Shown one piece after another: positions 11,372 through 22,739 of a stretch of DNA of 64,000 nucleotides (position 1 is the first letter of the stretch; each line of letters opens with the position of its first letter). The DNA is from Aquila chrysaetos chrysaetos (lineage: Eukaryota; Chordata; Aves; Accipitriformes; Accipitridae): positions 62,001-126,000 of the forward strand of contig NW_024470382.1 in assembly GCF_900496995.4 (NCBI RefSeq). The letters are read 5' to 3'. The notes beneath the pieces are model-generated. The model did no database searches. It was not told the origin of the DNA and worked only from the letters and a program-made list of their open reading frames with translations. The position numbers were made by a program, and so were the translations under genes.

Positions 11372-13768
11372 TTATTCCTCGCCGCCACCCTCCTCTTCCT
11401 CGGCCGTGGAAGCAGCGGGGCTGATGGACCTGCCAAAATCTCGTCGGTGGGAGTGATGGGAAGGAGACTTCTGCAGCCCCCGGGTGAGTCTTGCTCTCTG
11501 GTGGGTTGACCTTGGCTGGCTGGCAGACGCCCACCCAGCTGCTCTCTCCCCTTCCTTGGCTGGAAGGGGGAGAAAATAAGATGAAAAAAGCTCGTGGGTT
11601 GAGATAAAGTCAGGGAGATCACGGACCCTTTACTGTCGTGGGCAAAGCAGACGCGACTTGGAGGCGATTAATTAAATTTATTGGTAATTAAAAATAGAGT
11701 AGGATGGAGAGAAACAGAGAAAACTAGAAACACCTTCCTCCCCAGCCTCAGCTTCACTCCTGACTCTTCTACCTTCTTCTCCCCTGAGAAGGCGTAGGGG
11801 AATGGGGGCTGTGGTCAGTTCATAACAACTATGGGATCTAGTCCTTCGTGAACTGGGTTCTTCCCATGGGCTGGAGTCCTTTGGGATGAACCTGCTCCAG
11901 CGTGGGCTCTCCACGGGCTGGAGTCCTTCGGGATGAACCTGCTCCAGGGTGGGCTCTCCATGGGCTGGAGTCCTTCGGGATGAACCTGCTCCAGGGTGGG
12001 TCTCCATGGGCTGGAGTCCTTCGGGATGAACCTGCTCCAGCGTGGGCTCTCCACGGGCTGGAGTCCTTCGGGATGAACCTGCTCCAGCGTGGGTCCTTCC
12101 CATGGGCTGGAGTCCTTCAGGTTCAACCTGTTTCAGCATGGACTCTCCATGGGCTGTAAGGGAAACCTCTTCTCCAGCCCCTGAAGTACCTCCTCGCCCT
12201 CCTTCTTCACTGACCTTGGTGTCTGCAGGGTTGTTTCTCTCACATTTTTCTTCATTCCTCTCTCTCACAGCATTTTTTAGCCTTTCTTAAATACGTTACC
12301 AGAGAGGCACCACCAGCATCACTGATGGGCTCAGATTTGGCCAGCGGTGTTTCCATTTTGAAGCCAGCTGGACCTACCTGTGTCCAATGTGGGGCAGCCC
12401 AATGACTCTTGTCACAGAGGTCACTGCTGCAGCCCCCTCCCGCCCAAAACCTTGCCATGTAAATCCAGTACATGGTCTCATCCATCCCTCTGTCCTCCAA
12501 TGTGTGAAGGTCTCTGCTCTTCTGATTTTTAGCAGGATTGCCCCCTGCTTTGCCCCCCAAAATTTAAGAAGGGTTTGTTGAGATGTCTTACTTACGGTTT
12601 TCTTGGCCATCCATGCTCGGGCAAGTGTGAGGTGTTGCGTTGTCAGCACCTTCCCCAATGGGGTGGATCTCTGCAGGACATTGCTCCAGCAGCTTTGAGC
12701 CGGTGGGGCAGGATGGAGGCATCTCATTTCACCCAAATCCCCCATTTCCTCCCCGCAGCCGCCAGCTGGAGCTTTCCCCGGAGGAAGCGAGATGTGGAGC
12801 CACCTTCATACCTGAAGTGGGTGGCTTTTGAAGGCAAGCTGCCCGCCAATGCCGTCTCCAACTGGAACGACTATGCCAAGAGGATGGAGTATGTCTGCTC
12901 AACAGGAGTGCTCGGCTGCAACACTGGTGCCTACGTCCCCGACCGAGGTCCCTTCTGCTTCTTCCCGTTTGCAGAAGAGGAGCAGAGCACCCCCATGTTC
13001 AAGGTGTTAGTCAACGTGGGAGACTTTGAGGCGCTGGACTGGGTGGACGCCTCCTTCGGCAGCGTGCCCAAAAACGCCGTGGAGGGCTGCCCATCCGTTG
13101 ATGTCTTCGTTGGGAGGAACCGCTACGGCTTGGGCAAGGTCACCAAAGAGCAGAGGGCTATCTTCGTAGTGGTGGATGGTGAGGAGGTTTGGTACAAGTG
13201 GTACCAAGTCTTGGTGGTCAAGAAGGGCCCAGCAGACATCACCATCTCCGATGTCCGCTACAACTTCAGTGGGGCAGTGGAGCACGGGGAGGACGTCACC
13301 CTGACGAAGACCACGTTGAAGAATGAGGGCTGCCAAGTGGTGCGGAAAGCTGTCACCTTGGAGGAGGCCACTGAGATGGAGCACGACTGGGAGATAGACC
13401 AGAGGGTCTTCGCCACCATCCGTGGGGTGTTGCGAGCCGCCGTCTTGGCCTTCAATGGGACGGGCTGGGAGGTCACCAATGTCAACAACATCCCCTGGGT
13501 GGGGGGAGCCAGCACCAGCGAGTATGTTGTCCATACCCGTGTGGTTGAGGAGGAGGTGCAGCCCCGGATGGTGTGCACGGTGGCCCTGGAGGGACGCCAG
13601 TTGGACGTCCGTGTCCCTTTCACCGCGCAGCTGACCCGTAATTTTGGCGACGGTCAAGTGCACCATGTGGCTGTGACGGGGTGGGCTCGCAGCCGGGCGG
13701 TGGTGGGTGTCAGGGCCAGTGTCAAGCAGTGCTGGCCCATCACTGATGTCTCACCATGCCGGGCATAG
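11372..13768 (+). CDS. Natterin-like protein (DM9 + aerolysin-type module), secreted
   Basis: Coding exons 11372-11483 and 12759-13768 join in frame (phase 1), giving at least 372 residues; the true start lies upstream and was not fixed. Exon 1 carries a hydrophobic signal-like segment LFLAATLLFLGRGSSGADG. Exon 2 begins just before a tetrabasic RRKR, then has two DM9-type repeats (YLKWVAFEGKLPANAVSNW...; VDVFVGRNRYGLGKVT ... VWYKWYQVLVV) and a C-terminal beta-rich region (GPADITISDVRYNFSG ... VPFTAQLTRNFGDG) typical of natterins and their aerolysin/ETX-like fold. In this family the DM9 part binds sugars and the C-terminal part oligomerises into membranes; fish members include venom proteins and immune defence proteins. 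The frame is open throughout exon 2. The intron holds a solo LTR. Family assignment is firm; the role in birds is inferred. Confidence 0.85.
11502..12472 (-). mobile_element. Avian ERV solo LTR (type A) in the natterin-like intron
   Basis: This is a fossil solo LTR read on the minus strand, of the same family as 26380-27378. They share the block beginning ccaaaaccttgcca, the segment around gatgggctcag / taccagagaggcacc, the ctcacatt and cactgacc words, and an internal tandem region (11880-12130) of about 38-57-bp units with cctgctccagcgtgggctct. No internal genes are seen. Ends are approximate and flanking duplications were not clear. Divergence from the other copy suggests an older insertion. 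Confidence 0.75.
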
Positions 13769-13799
13769 AGGATGGTGAGGTGGGTTGGTGCATCTGGCA

Positions 13800-14270
13800 C
13801 GTTCTACTGTGACACAGAATGCAATGCCATGTGATTTTTTTTGCAATCTTTTTTCTGGGTTTGTTTGTTTTTCCCCCCATAACTACCATCTCACCCCAAA
13901 ACAGGATGGCAGCAACTTGGAATGCAGAAAAATGTATTTTTTTTGGCCTTCCATATTTTTCATTTTCATGGCATAACCTTCATCCCTCTCTGAAACGACA
14001 CAGCAACAACACAGAATGCAGAAAAACGTGGGGTTTTCCGTCTTTATTTTCTATTTTCTCCAAAATAAGCTCCATCTCTCCCCAAAAAGACACAGCAACA
14101 ATGTGGAATATAGAAAAATGCTGGATTTTGCAGTCTGCATTTTCTATTTTTTTCCCTAATAACCTCCATCTCTCCCTGAAACAGGACGGTACCAGCATAG
14201 GATGCAGAAAAATGCATTTCTTACGGTCTCTATTTTTCCTTTTTTCCACCATAAATTTCATCAATCGTCT
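13800..14270 (+). repeat. ~95-bp AT-rich tandem repeat behind the natterin-like stop
   Basis: Four to five degenerate units contain the words aatgcagaaaaatg, ttttctatttt and ccatctctccctgaaac. They begin just past the natterin-like stop and probably lie in its 3'UTR or 3' flank. They do not resemble the LTR or CR1 families in this window. Confidence 0.7.
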
Positions 14271-14514
14271 CTCTCCAACCCGGCAGAGCAGCCGCCTGTT
14301 GAGGAACCTCTCTCCACCCAGAGCTGGATGGACATAATTTCCTGCTGCGACACCTGCGTTATCTTTTCCTCTTGCGTTTGATGAAAAATGCTTGCAAGGC
14401 AAACAAATTCAGGTGTGTGGTTCATTAGAATGCTCCCCAAAAAGTAATTTTGTAAGCAAAGGGGTGACAAAGAAGGAAAAAAAAGCCAAAATAAGGGATA
14501 CAAAGGCAACCACT

Positions 14515-15390
14515 CATCTCAGGGTGACGGTGGAGGCTGTGTCCTTGGAGGACGCTCATGGAGGTGGCACCATCTTGGGGTGATGGTGGAGGTTGTGTCC
14601 GTGGAGGAGGTACCATCTCAGGGTGATGGTAGAGATTGTGTCCTTGGAGGACACTCATGGAGGTGGCACCATCTCGGGATGGAGGTGGCACCATCTCGGG
14701 ATGACGATGGAGGTTGTGTCCTTGGAAGACACTCATGGAGGTGACACCATCTTGGTGTGATGGTGGAGGCTGTGTCCTTGGACGAGGTACCATCTCAGGG
14801 TGATGGTAGAGATTGTGTCCTTGGAGGACACTCATGGAGGTGGCACCACCTTGGTGTGATGGTGGAGGCTGTGTCCTTGGAGGATGCTGATGGAGGTGAC
14901 ACCATCTTGGGGTGATGGTAGAGATTGTGCCCTTGGAGGACACTCATGGAGGTGGCACCATCTCAGGGTGATGGTGGAGGTTGTGTCCTTGGAGGATGCT
15001 CATGGAGGTGACACCATCTTGGTGTGATGGTGGAGGCTGTGTCCTTGGAGGATGCTGATGGAGGTGACACCATCTCGGGGTGATGGTGGAGGCTGTGTCC
15101 TTGGACGAGGTACCATCTCAGGGTGATGGTGGAGGCTGTGTCCTTGGAGGACGCTGATGGAGGTGACACCATCTCGGGGTGATGGTGGAGGCTGTGTCCT
15201 TGGATGAGGTACCATCTTGGTGTGATGGTGGAGGCTGTGTCCTTGGAGGACGCTCATGGAGGTGGCACCATCTCGGGGTGATGGTGGAGGCTGTGTCCTT
15301 GGATGAGGTACCATCTTGGTGTGATGGTGGAGGCTGTGTCCTTGGAGGACGCTCATGGAGGTGGCACCATCTCGGGGTGATGGTGGACCA
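14515..15390 (+). repeat. Minisatellite (gtgatggtggaggctgtgtc units)
   Basis: About sixteen copies of a unit near 55-60 bp, composed of gtgatggtggaggctgtgtc, cttggaggacgctcatgg and aggtggcaccatctcggg, with regular deletion variants (gacgaggtaccatctc). The variants alternate, which indicates a higher-order repeat of about 110 bp near 15060-15380. No gene. Confidence 0.85.
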
Positions 15391-15785
15391 AAGCCGCCCC
15401 CTCGGCGCCCAAGGGGTTAACCCCCTCGTCGCCTCCCCCCCCCCCCCCACTTCCCGCCAAGGCAGGAGCGACAGCGAAGCCGACCAATCGATGCTCGGCT
15501 AGGGCGGCCGCTCCGCCCACCGGGCACCGACGGGGGGGGGGGGGGAGCCCGGAGGACTTTGGGGGTCCCGGGGGTCTGGGGGGGGAGCTGAGAGTTGGGG
15601 GAGTCCAGAAGAGCTGGGGGGGGCTACAGAGGGGTTGGGGGTCCTGGAATGCGGGCTGGGGGGGGGGGCAAAAAGCTTGGGGGGGGTGTCCAGGGGGCTG
15701 GGAGGGGCAGAGATTTGGGGAGACCCCAGATGGCCTGGGGGGGCAGGGGGTGGTCCCCTAGAGGGTTGGGGGGGGTCTCCCCAAA

Positions 15786-16110
15786 TCTTGGGGATTGCAA
15801 GCACTGCACTGCGACGCAACACGCTGCACTGCAACACGCTGCAGTGCAATATGTGCAGCACTGCAATGCAAATGCAACGCTGCAGTGCAAGCCTGGCACG
15901 GCAATGCCAATGCAACGCTGCAGCGCAAGCCTGGCGCTGCAATGCAAACGCAACGCTGCAGTGCAGGTGCTACACTGCAATGCACTTGCAATGCTGCAGT
16001 GCAAGCGCTACACTGCAGTGCACATGCAACGCCGCAGCGCGAGCACCATGCACTGGGCCGTGGATAACAAAATGCAGCGCGAGGCTGCAGGCAGCGCAAG
16101 CGCAACGCCG
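15786..16110 (+). repeat. TGCA-rich palindromic short tandem array
   Basis: The array is built from 9-18-bp words such as caatgcaaatgcaacgctg and cagtgcaagcctggc. Nearly every unit has the self-complementary TGCA once or more, so both strands carry similar words. The surrounding DNA (15400-15785 and 16110-16860) is GC-rich, with no recognised gene. Confidence 0.7.
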
Positions 16111-16859
16111 CACTGGAGGCACCGCCGCGGCTGCAGCGCCCCGTTGCGGATGCAGCACAACCTTCGCCGCGCGTGGCAAAAAGCCACGTCGCACGGCGGC
16201 GCGCCGCGAACGCGCCGCACCGCACGAACCGCCTTGCATCGCCGCAAGCGCAACGTGCGACGCCGCAGGGCACAGCTGCAAGCAGCACTGCGAGGTCCCA
16301 CCGCCGCAGCGCCGCATTCCCCGGGGCTCCTCTGCAAGCGCGACACCCCGTCGCTCGGCGCTGCCACCGCTGCGCTGCACCACGCATGCCAGGCTGCTCG
16401 ACAGCCCCGGGATGCGTTTCGGTTGCAACCTCCCATCTCAAATGCGCTCGCACGCCGCAATAAAAAAACCACAAAGCAGCGCAGAGAGGTGGCTAAAACC
16501 ATCGTTACAGCAAAAGGGGGGGCAAAAATTGGGGGGGGGGGTGTGTTTGCGCGAACCGGCCCGGAGGAGGGAAGCAGAACCGCGAAGGTTTGCCCAAGCC
16601 ACCCCGGCACCCATTTTGAGCCGTGGGCAACCAGGCAAGCGGCTGGTGAGGTAGGTCGATCTCTCGAAATTTAAGGCCCGGCACGCGCGGGGCTTGAGGG
16701 AGGGGGACGGCGCTCGCTGCGATGAATAAATACCAAAAAGGGGGCGGAGGGTGGGGGGAAAGGTGAGTTGCAATTGAAAGGGAAGAAGGGGGCGTCCCGG
16801 TGGTGGGGTTAGGGTGGAGGGGAGATGGAAGTGCCCTGAGGAGATGAGTGAGGGACCAG
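16111..16859. other. GC-rich unique stretch, nothing recognised
   Basis: CpG-rich DNA between the TGCA array and the next minisatellite. Long frames exist on both strands (Arg/Ala/Cys-rich), but they follow base composition and match no domain I know. It could be a CpG island; no promoter can be assigned. Confidence 0.3.
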
Positions 16860-17480
16860 GGAGGCACCAAGCTCATGGGGGACATCAATCATCAGTTCGT
16901 CTTCATCCCCCATCTGTGTTACATCTCCTTTGGGACACTGTCCTGGAGTCACCAGGCTCATGCGGGACATCAGTCATCAGCTGGTCTTCACCCCCAGCCA
17001 TGTCGCATCTTCTCCAGGACCAGGGAGACATGTCCTGGAGCCACCAGGTTCATGGGGGACATCAATCATCAGGTCGTCTTCACCCCCGACTGTGTTGCAT
17101 CTCCTCCAGGACCAGGGAGACACATCCTGGAGCCACCAGGCTTGTGGAGGACATCAGTCACCAGCTCCTCATCCCACCATCCGTGTTGCATCTCCTCTGG
17201 GCCCAGGGAGCCGTATCATGGAGCCACCAGGCTCATGGGGGGCGGTCATCAATCATCAACTTGTCTTCACCCCCGGCCGTGTTACATCTCTGGGACGCAG
17301 CGTCCTGGAGCCACCAGGCTCGTGGGGGACATCAGTCATCCGCTCAACTTCACCCCTATCTGTGTCACATCTCTGGGATCAGGGAGCCAAGTCTTGGAGC
17401 CGCTGGGTTTGTGGGGGACATCAAGCATCGGCTCATCATCCCCCCCATCCATGTCGCATCTCCTCCGGGCAAACCAGTCC
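16860..17480 (+). repeat. ~93-bp minisatellite downstream of the SCAN zinc-finger gene
   Basis: About seven to eight copies of a unit of around 85-95 bp contain ctggagccaccaggctcatg, ggggacatcaatcatcag, and cttcacccccatctgtgttg. The array lies just 3' of the zinc-finger gene (which is on the minus strand) and may be in its 3'UTR. It is open in all three + frames because of its composition. Confidence 0.8.
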
Positions 17481-17651
17481 ATCCGCAGCAGCCGTATGGC
17501 ACCGGCCGGCAAGGAAACCAGCACCGGCCATCCGGGGCATCCACCAGGTCCACCCCACCCACCCAACCTCAACCGTCCCCCACCCATCACCACCTCCTCC
17601 ACCGGGATGAAGTGGCGTCACCTTCCTCATCCTCCCCACCGCCAAACCCCA

Positions 17652-20302
17652 TCACTTGTCCCTGGCGGCCGCCCGGGCGTGGATGCGCGTGTGCCGGGCG
17701 AGGGAGGACTTGTTGCTGAAGCTCTTTCCGCAGTGGGGACAGGGGAAGGGTCTCTCGCCCGTGTGCGAGCGCTCGTGCACCGTCAGGTCCGCTAAGTACT
17801 TGAAGCTCTTGCCGCAGGCGCCGCAGGGGTAAGGTCGCTCCTCGGTGTGGCTCCGTTGGTGCATGGTGAGGTTGGACTGCTGGCTGAAGCGCTTGCCGCA
17901 GGCGGCGCAAGGGTAGGGTCGCTCGCCCGTGTGCGACCGTTGGTGCTTGTTGAGGTCCGACGGGTTGGTGAAGGTCTTGCCGCAGGAGCCGCAGGCGTAG
18001 GGACGCTCGCCTGTGTGAAGCCGTTGGTGCGTGGTGAGGGTGGAGAGGTGGCCGAAGCTCTTGCCGCAAGCCCCGCAGGCGTAGGGCTTCACTCCCGTGT
18101 GGGTTCGCTGGTGGGTCTTCAGGTGGGTCAACCGGCCGAAGCTCTTGCCGCACTCGCCGCAGGGGTATGGGCGGTCCTTCCCCTGCACCGATGGCTCCCG
18201 CTTCACCCAGGGCTTCTCCGGGCTCCTGTTGTCCTCTGCCGGTCTGGGCGGACCTTGGGTGAGGGGCTGTGGGAAGGTGGTGGGATCCCGTGGGATCTGT
18301 CGCCGGTGCGTCCCCCTCTGGGCAGCGGTCCTGGCTGTCGGGACACCCTGAAGGGTGCTGGCTGGGTGCGGGGGGTCTTGCCGTTGCAAAACGGACGCCT
18401 CCGGGTCTCTGCTCGCCATGGTGGGACCTGCTGGGGAGGGGGAAGGAGAAGATGCTTCATGACTTGGTTCTCAATGGAGGACACCACCCTTCTCCTCTGA
18501 CCCCACCACCCTCGATCTCCTCCAGCAACGGCGGAGATGGTCCAGCTCCCACCGTTGAGCGAAACCCCAAATCCATCCACGATGGCCATCAGGCCATGCC
18601 AGGAGAGGGATGAAGTTGAAGCCACCTCAGCAGAACAGCCCAGCCGGTCCGAGGGGCAAGGACGGCTGCAGGACGACTCGGAGAGAAGGCCACCATGCTC
18701 CAGCCATCATCCCCAAAACACCACAACTCCTCAAAGCAGTGTTTCCAGCGTCACCATGAAGGAGAAGCTGATGCTGAAGGAAGGGAACAAGATTTTGGGG
18801 CTCATAGTTTCCAGAGGACAAACGGGGAGAACAAGGGCTCTCTACGGATGCTCATGAGCTTCACTCCAAGATCTCCATCCTTCTCCACAACTCGGGAGGA
18901 GACGGCCGTCTTCCAGCTTCCCACACTGGCGTGGACATCTCAGTTACGTCTCCCAGCCCTTCTTCTCGCTTCAGTTTGGCTTTTGAGCCCAAGACCTTTC
19001 TTCTCACACCGCAAGAGGGCTCAAGATCACAGGTGGTGGCACCGCTGTGAGAGTCTCTGTCTGGATTCTTCTTGGGGTCACGTCCATCTCCTTCCTCAAT
19101 ACCCCAAGAGTTTTCCCAGCACCAGGACCTCATTTTTGACCCTTTCCCCTCCTTCGCTCTCACGCGTCCTCCCTCGAGAGCAACAAAACCACCCCAAAAA
19201 AGAACAATGACACCATGGGGACATTTGTGGGGAGGACCAGACCGGACCAAGCCCATCGCAGGAGACACCCTACCACCACCGAGCTCCCCTGGCTCCTACA
19301 GCAGCTTCTTCACCCCCTTTTTCTTTTTTTTTTTTTTTTTTTTGAGGGGGGTGAAGGGTCTTTTTCCTCGAACGCATTACCTGCTTCCTGCAGGCGCCGC
19401 TCCTCTTCCTCGGGGACAAACTTGACCTTGCCCCGGGCCACCTCCTCCCGCCAGTCGTCCCCAGAGGGGAACTGGGGTGACACCGACGGGGGGCTCGGTG
19501 GGTCCCCTGACACTTCAGGGTCCTCTGCGTCCCCCGGGGCCACCTCCTCCACCTTCACGCGCACCGTCACCTGTGGGACCCAAGGAAAAAGAGGCACCCA
19601 AAGGGCTGCAGAGGGGAGTTGGGTGCCGGGGACCCCCATCCCTCCTGCTTTTCCAGGGTCAATTTTGGGGGCGTCCCGTGGGAACGAGCTCGGAAGCAAC
19701 TGCTGGAGCGGGGGGGGGGTTATACCCAGTTTTGGGGAACAGGAGGGTAGAAGCTCCTCGCAAACCTCCACCCCAGGGCAGGATCCGGCCGCTGCTCTCA
19801 CCTGCTGCTCCCAAATCCCATCGGGATCTCCCTGTCCCAACTGGAAGCTCTCGGCCAAGGCGACGGCTTGGGCGCAGGATTCGGGATGTCGTACCCAGAC
19901 CCAGCTCTGGATTTCCTCGGGAAGGATGCTGAGGAATTGCTCCAGCACCAGCAACTCCATGATCTGCTCCTTACTCCGCACCTCCGGCCGTAACCAACCC
20001 TGCGACAGTTCCCGCAACCGCCGGCAAACGTCCCGCGGGCCCGATGCCTCCTGGTACCGGAATTGCCGGAAACGCAAGCGACGCATCTCCGTGCCGGCAC
20101 CGCCGCCGTGCAGCGCCGGTACCAACCGTCGCGCCCACTCCCCCCGGGGCCAGCGACGTCTCTCGGTCACCCGTTCCAAGGACATCGGGGACCCCTCCGT
20201 GTCCTCCTCCGGGCACGGCGAGGGGGGGCGAGGGGCCGGGGGACGCCGGCGGCCCCCCTCCGGTTGTAGCCGCCAGCGAGGTCGCGTCGTCGGGGTCTCC
20301 AT
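17652..20302 (-). CDS. SCAN domain + six C2H2 zinc-finger transcription factor
   Basis: Three coding exons on the minus strand, 19802-20302, 19381-19570 and 17652-18430, with GT/AG borders and consistent phases (0, then 1): 1470 nt, 489 residues. Exon 1 has a low-complexity start then a SCAN dimerisation domain ([20 protein letters not shown] ... [12 protein letters not shown] ... [18 protein letters not shown]). Exon 2 is an acidic linker. Exon 3 has six fingers with C-x2-C-x12-H-x3-H spacing and TGERPY-type linkers, ending close to the last finger. It should bind DNA in the nucleus and dimerise through SCAN. It lies about 9.5 kb past CHMP2A; in humans the SCAN gene MZF1 sits next to UBE2M, but on the other side and with 13 fingers, so orthology is uncertain. 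Confidence 0.88.
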
Positions 20303-20439
20303 GCTGCCGGGCTCCGTTGTTGCTGTGCGTCCCCCCACGACTCTCCCGGGGGGGGGGGGGGTTGTGATGTTGGGGGGGGGGCTTTGCAAAGCAGCCGGTG
20401 GGGTGGGCTCTGCAGGTGGGGGGGGGGGGAGAGAGCAGG

Positions 20440-20752
20440 GCATGGCTTTGCAAAGACACCCCCCCCCCCCAAGAACTATACAATGTGCCCCCCCCCACCC
20501 CCTAGCCTTGCAGAGCCCCCCAGGACCATGCAATGTGCCCCCCACCTTGCAGAGCCCCCCAGGACCCTGCAATGTGACCCCCCCCGCCCCAACCCCTACC
20601 CTTGCAAGAGCTGTGCAAAGCTTGCAAAGACCCTCACCCAGCCCCCCAGCTTTGCAAATCCGCCCCCCAGGACCATGCAATATTCCCCCCCCCCCCCCAG
20701 CTTTCAAAGCCCCCAGGCTTTTGCAAAGCCCCTGGGTACTGCAACATGTCAT

Positions 20753-20783
<31 letters not shown>

Positions 20784-22000
20784 TGACTCCCAACCTTGCA
20801 AAAGTCCCGCAAATCTTGCAATCCCACGTGCCCCCCCAGCCTATCCCCCCCCCAGCCCATGCAATATCCCATCCCCCAGCTTGCAAAGCCCCCCCTTGCA
20901 ATGTGCCCCCCCCCAGCTTTGCAAACTGCCCCCAGCATCATGTAATATGCCCCCGCCTTGCAACACCCCTTCCTCCCCCCCCAGGTCCTTGCAAAGCCCC
21001 CCAGGTCTTGCCACATGCCTCCCCCCAACTCCGGGCCTTTCCAAGCCCCCAGGACCATGCAATGTGCCCCCCCCCCGGCAAAGCTCTGAGAAGCTCGCAA
21101 AGACTCCCCAGCCTTGCAACCCCCCCCCACCCATGCAAGATGCCCCCCCCCCCCGCCATCACCCAGTTTACAAAGCCCCCAGGCCCTTGCAATGTCGCCC
21201 CCCTCCCAATCTTGCCAAGCCCCCTCCCTCCAGCCTTGCAAAAGCTCCGGGAACCTTGCAACCCCCCCCCGCCGCTCCACCCCCCCCCCCCCCCAGCCTT
21301 GCAATCACCCCCAGAATCGTGCAAAGCCCCCCCCCCCCCTTTTCCTCTCTGCAGAAGCTCCGGGAGCCTTACAACCCCCCCCCCCCCCCGGACCCTGCAA
21401 TACCCCCCTCCATCTTCCCCCAACTTGCAACCCCCCCATGCAATGATCCCCCCCCCCCCCCCCCGCCTTATATCTTTGCAAAAGCCCTGGGAGCTTTGCA
21501 AGCCCCCCCCCAGCCATGCAACGCCCCCCCCCCCCCCCGGCCAAGCAATCCCCCCCAGGACAATGCAAAGGAACCCCCCCCACCCCCCAGGACCATGCAA
21601 AGACCCCCCCCCCATCAACCCCCCCAGGACCATGCAAAGACCCCCCCCATTCAACCCCCCCCCAGAACCATGCAAAGACCCCCCCCGGCCATTCAACCCC
21701 CCCAGGACCATGCAAAGACCCCCCCCCCCCAGCCATTCAACCCCCCCCAGGACCATGCAAAGACCCCCCCCCCCCCCGGCCATTCAACCCTCCCAGCCAT
21801 TCAACGCCCCCAGGACCAAGCAAAGCAAGACCCCCCCCGGCCATTCAACCCCCCCCAGGACCATGCAAAGACCCCCCCCCCCGGCCATTCAACCCCCCCC
21901 CAGGACAATACAAAGCACCCTCCCTCGGCCATGCAACCCCCCCAGGACCATGCAAACACCCCCCCCCCCCCCCGCCAACCTTCCAATATGTTCCTGCGCC
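20440..22000 (+). repeat. C-rich tandem array with ttgcaaagcccccc / accatgcaaagacccccc units
   Basis: A long array upstream of the SCAN gene consists of poly-C runs of 6-25 nt separated by cttgcaaagc and aggaccatgcaa words. In 21590-21960 the unit becomes a regular one of about 40 bp containing ccattcaacccccccaggac. Proline-rich or glycine-rich frames of 280-840 codons cross it and are artefacts. Poly-C tract lengths may be unreliable in any assembly. Confidence 0.8.
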
Positions 22001-22499
22001 CCCCCCCCAACCTTTTACCACCCCCCCCCCCCGAGTCTTGCCCCCCCCCCCCCGGACCTGGGGTCCCGGCGCTGCAGCCCCGCCGCTCCCCTCTCGCCGA
22101 CACAAAGGGCCGGAGCGGCCGGGCCCGGCCCCACCGCCCCCCCCCCCCAACCCGGTGTCCCCCCCCCCCCAACCTCCTCCCCTTGTCCTCGCCCCCCCCC
22201 CCCCCGATGGCCGTCGCCGCCGTCACTCAGCGCCGGGACCGGCTTTAACCCTCCGCTGCCCGGAGCCGGTGGCGGAGGGGAAAGGGTTAACACGGGGGGG
22301 GGGGCAAGCCTTGACACCCCCAAACTCCTCCCCCTCCCCCTCCCTGTGCACCCCCCCCCGCAAAATGCCCCCCCCCCCGTGCGGGTGCCCAGTGCCCCCC
22401 TTCCCCCATTGCCCCCCATTGCCCCCCCCTTTCCATTGCACCCCCCCAAACTGCGCGCTCCAGCTCTGTGCACCCCATCGCACACCCCCCCCCCAAAAC

Positions 22500-22620
22500 T
22501 CTGCACCCCATGGACCCCCCCACACTTTTGCACCCCCCCACACTTTTGCACCCCCCACACTTTTGCACCCCCCCACACTTTTGCACCCCCCTTTTCCATT
22601 GCATTCCCCTCCCTTTTCCA
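22500..22620 (+). repeat. Short repeat ccccccacacttttgca
   Basis: Four to five copies of a roughly 18-22-bp unit containing cacacttttgcacccccc, set in C-rich DNA between the C-rich array and the CpG-rich promoter block. Confidence 0.6.
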
Positions 22621-22739
22621 TTGCACCCCCCCCATGCACCCCCTCATTGCACCCCCAGCCCTGTGCACCCCTCTTCGGGGTCCGACCCCCCCCCCTTGCT
22701 GCCCCCCCCCCCCCCCGCAACCCCCCCATGGCCCCTTTC

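Noticed and set aside
11815-12159. Repeat-containing frames with LQRGSPWAGVLRDEP-like units
   Set aside because: These are the internal tandem block of a solo LTR, not a host gene.
14425-15450. Repetitive ORF resembling a low-complexity protein
   Set aside because: It is a minisatellite translation with period-length repeats and no conserved signature.
4495-17480. Possible CRISPR arrays among the regular repeats
   Set aside because: The units are contiguous and degenerate, without constant repeats separated by unique spacers, and the genome is a vertebrate.
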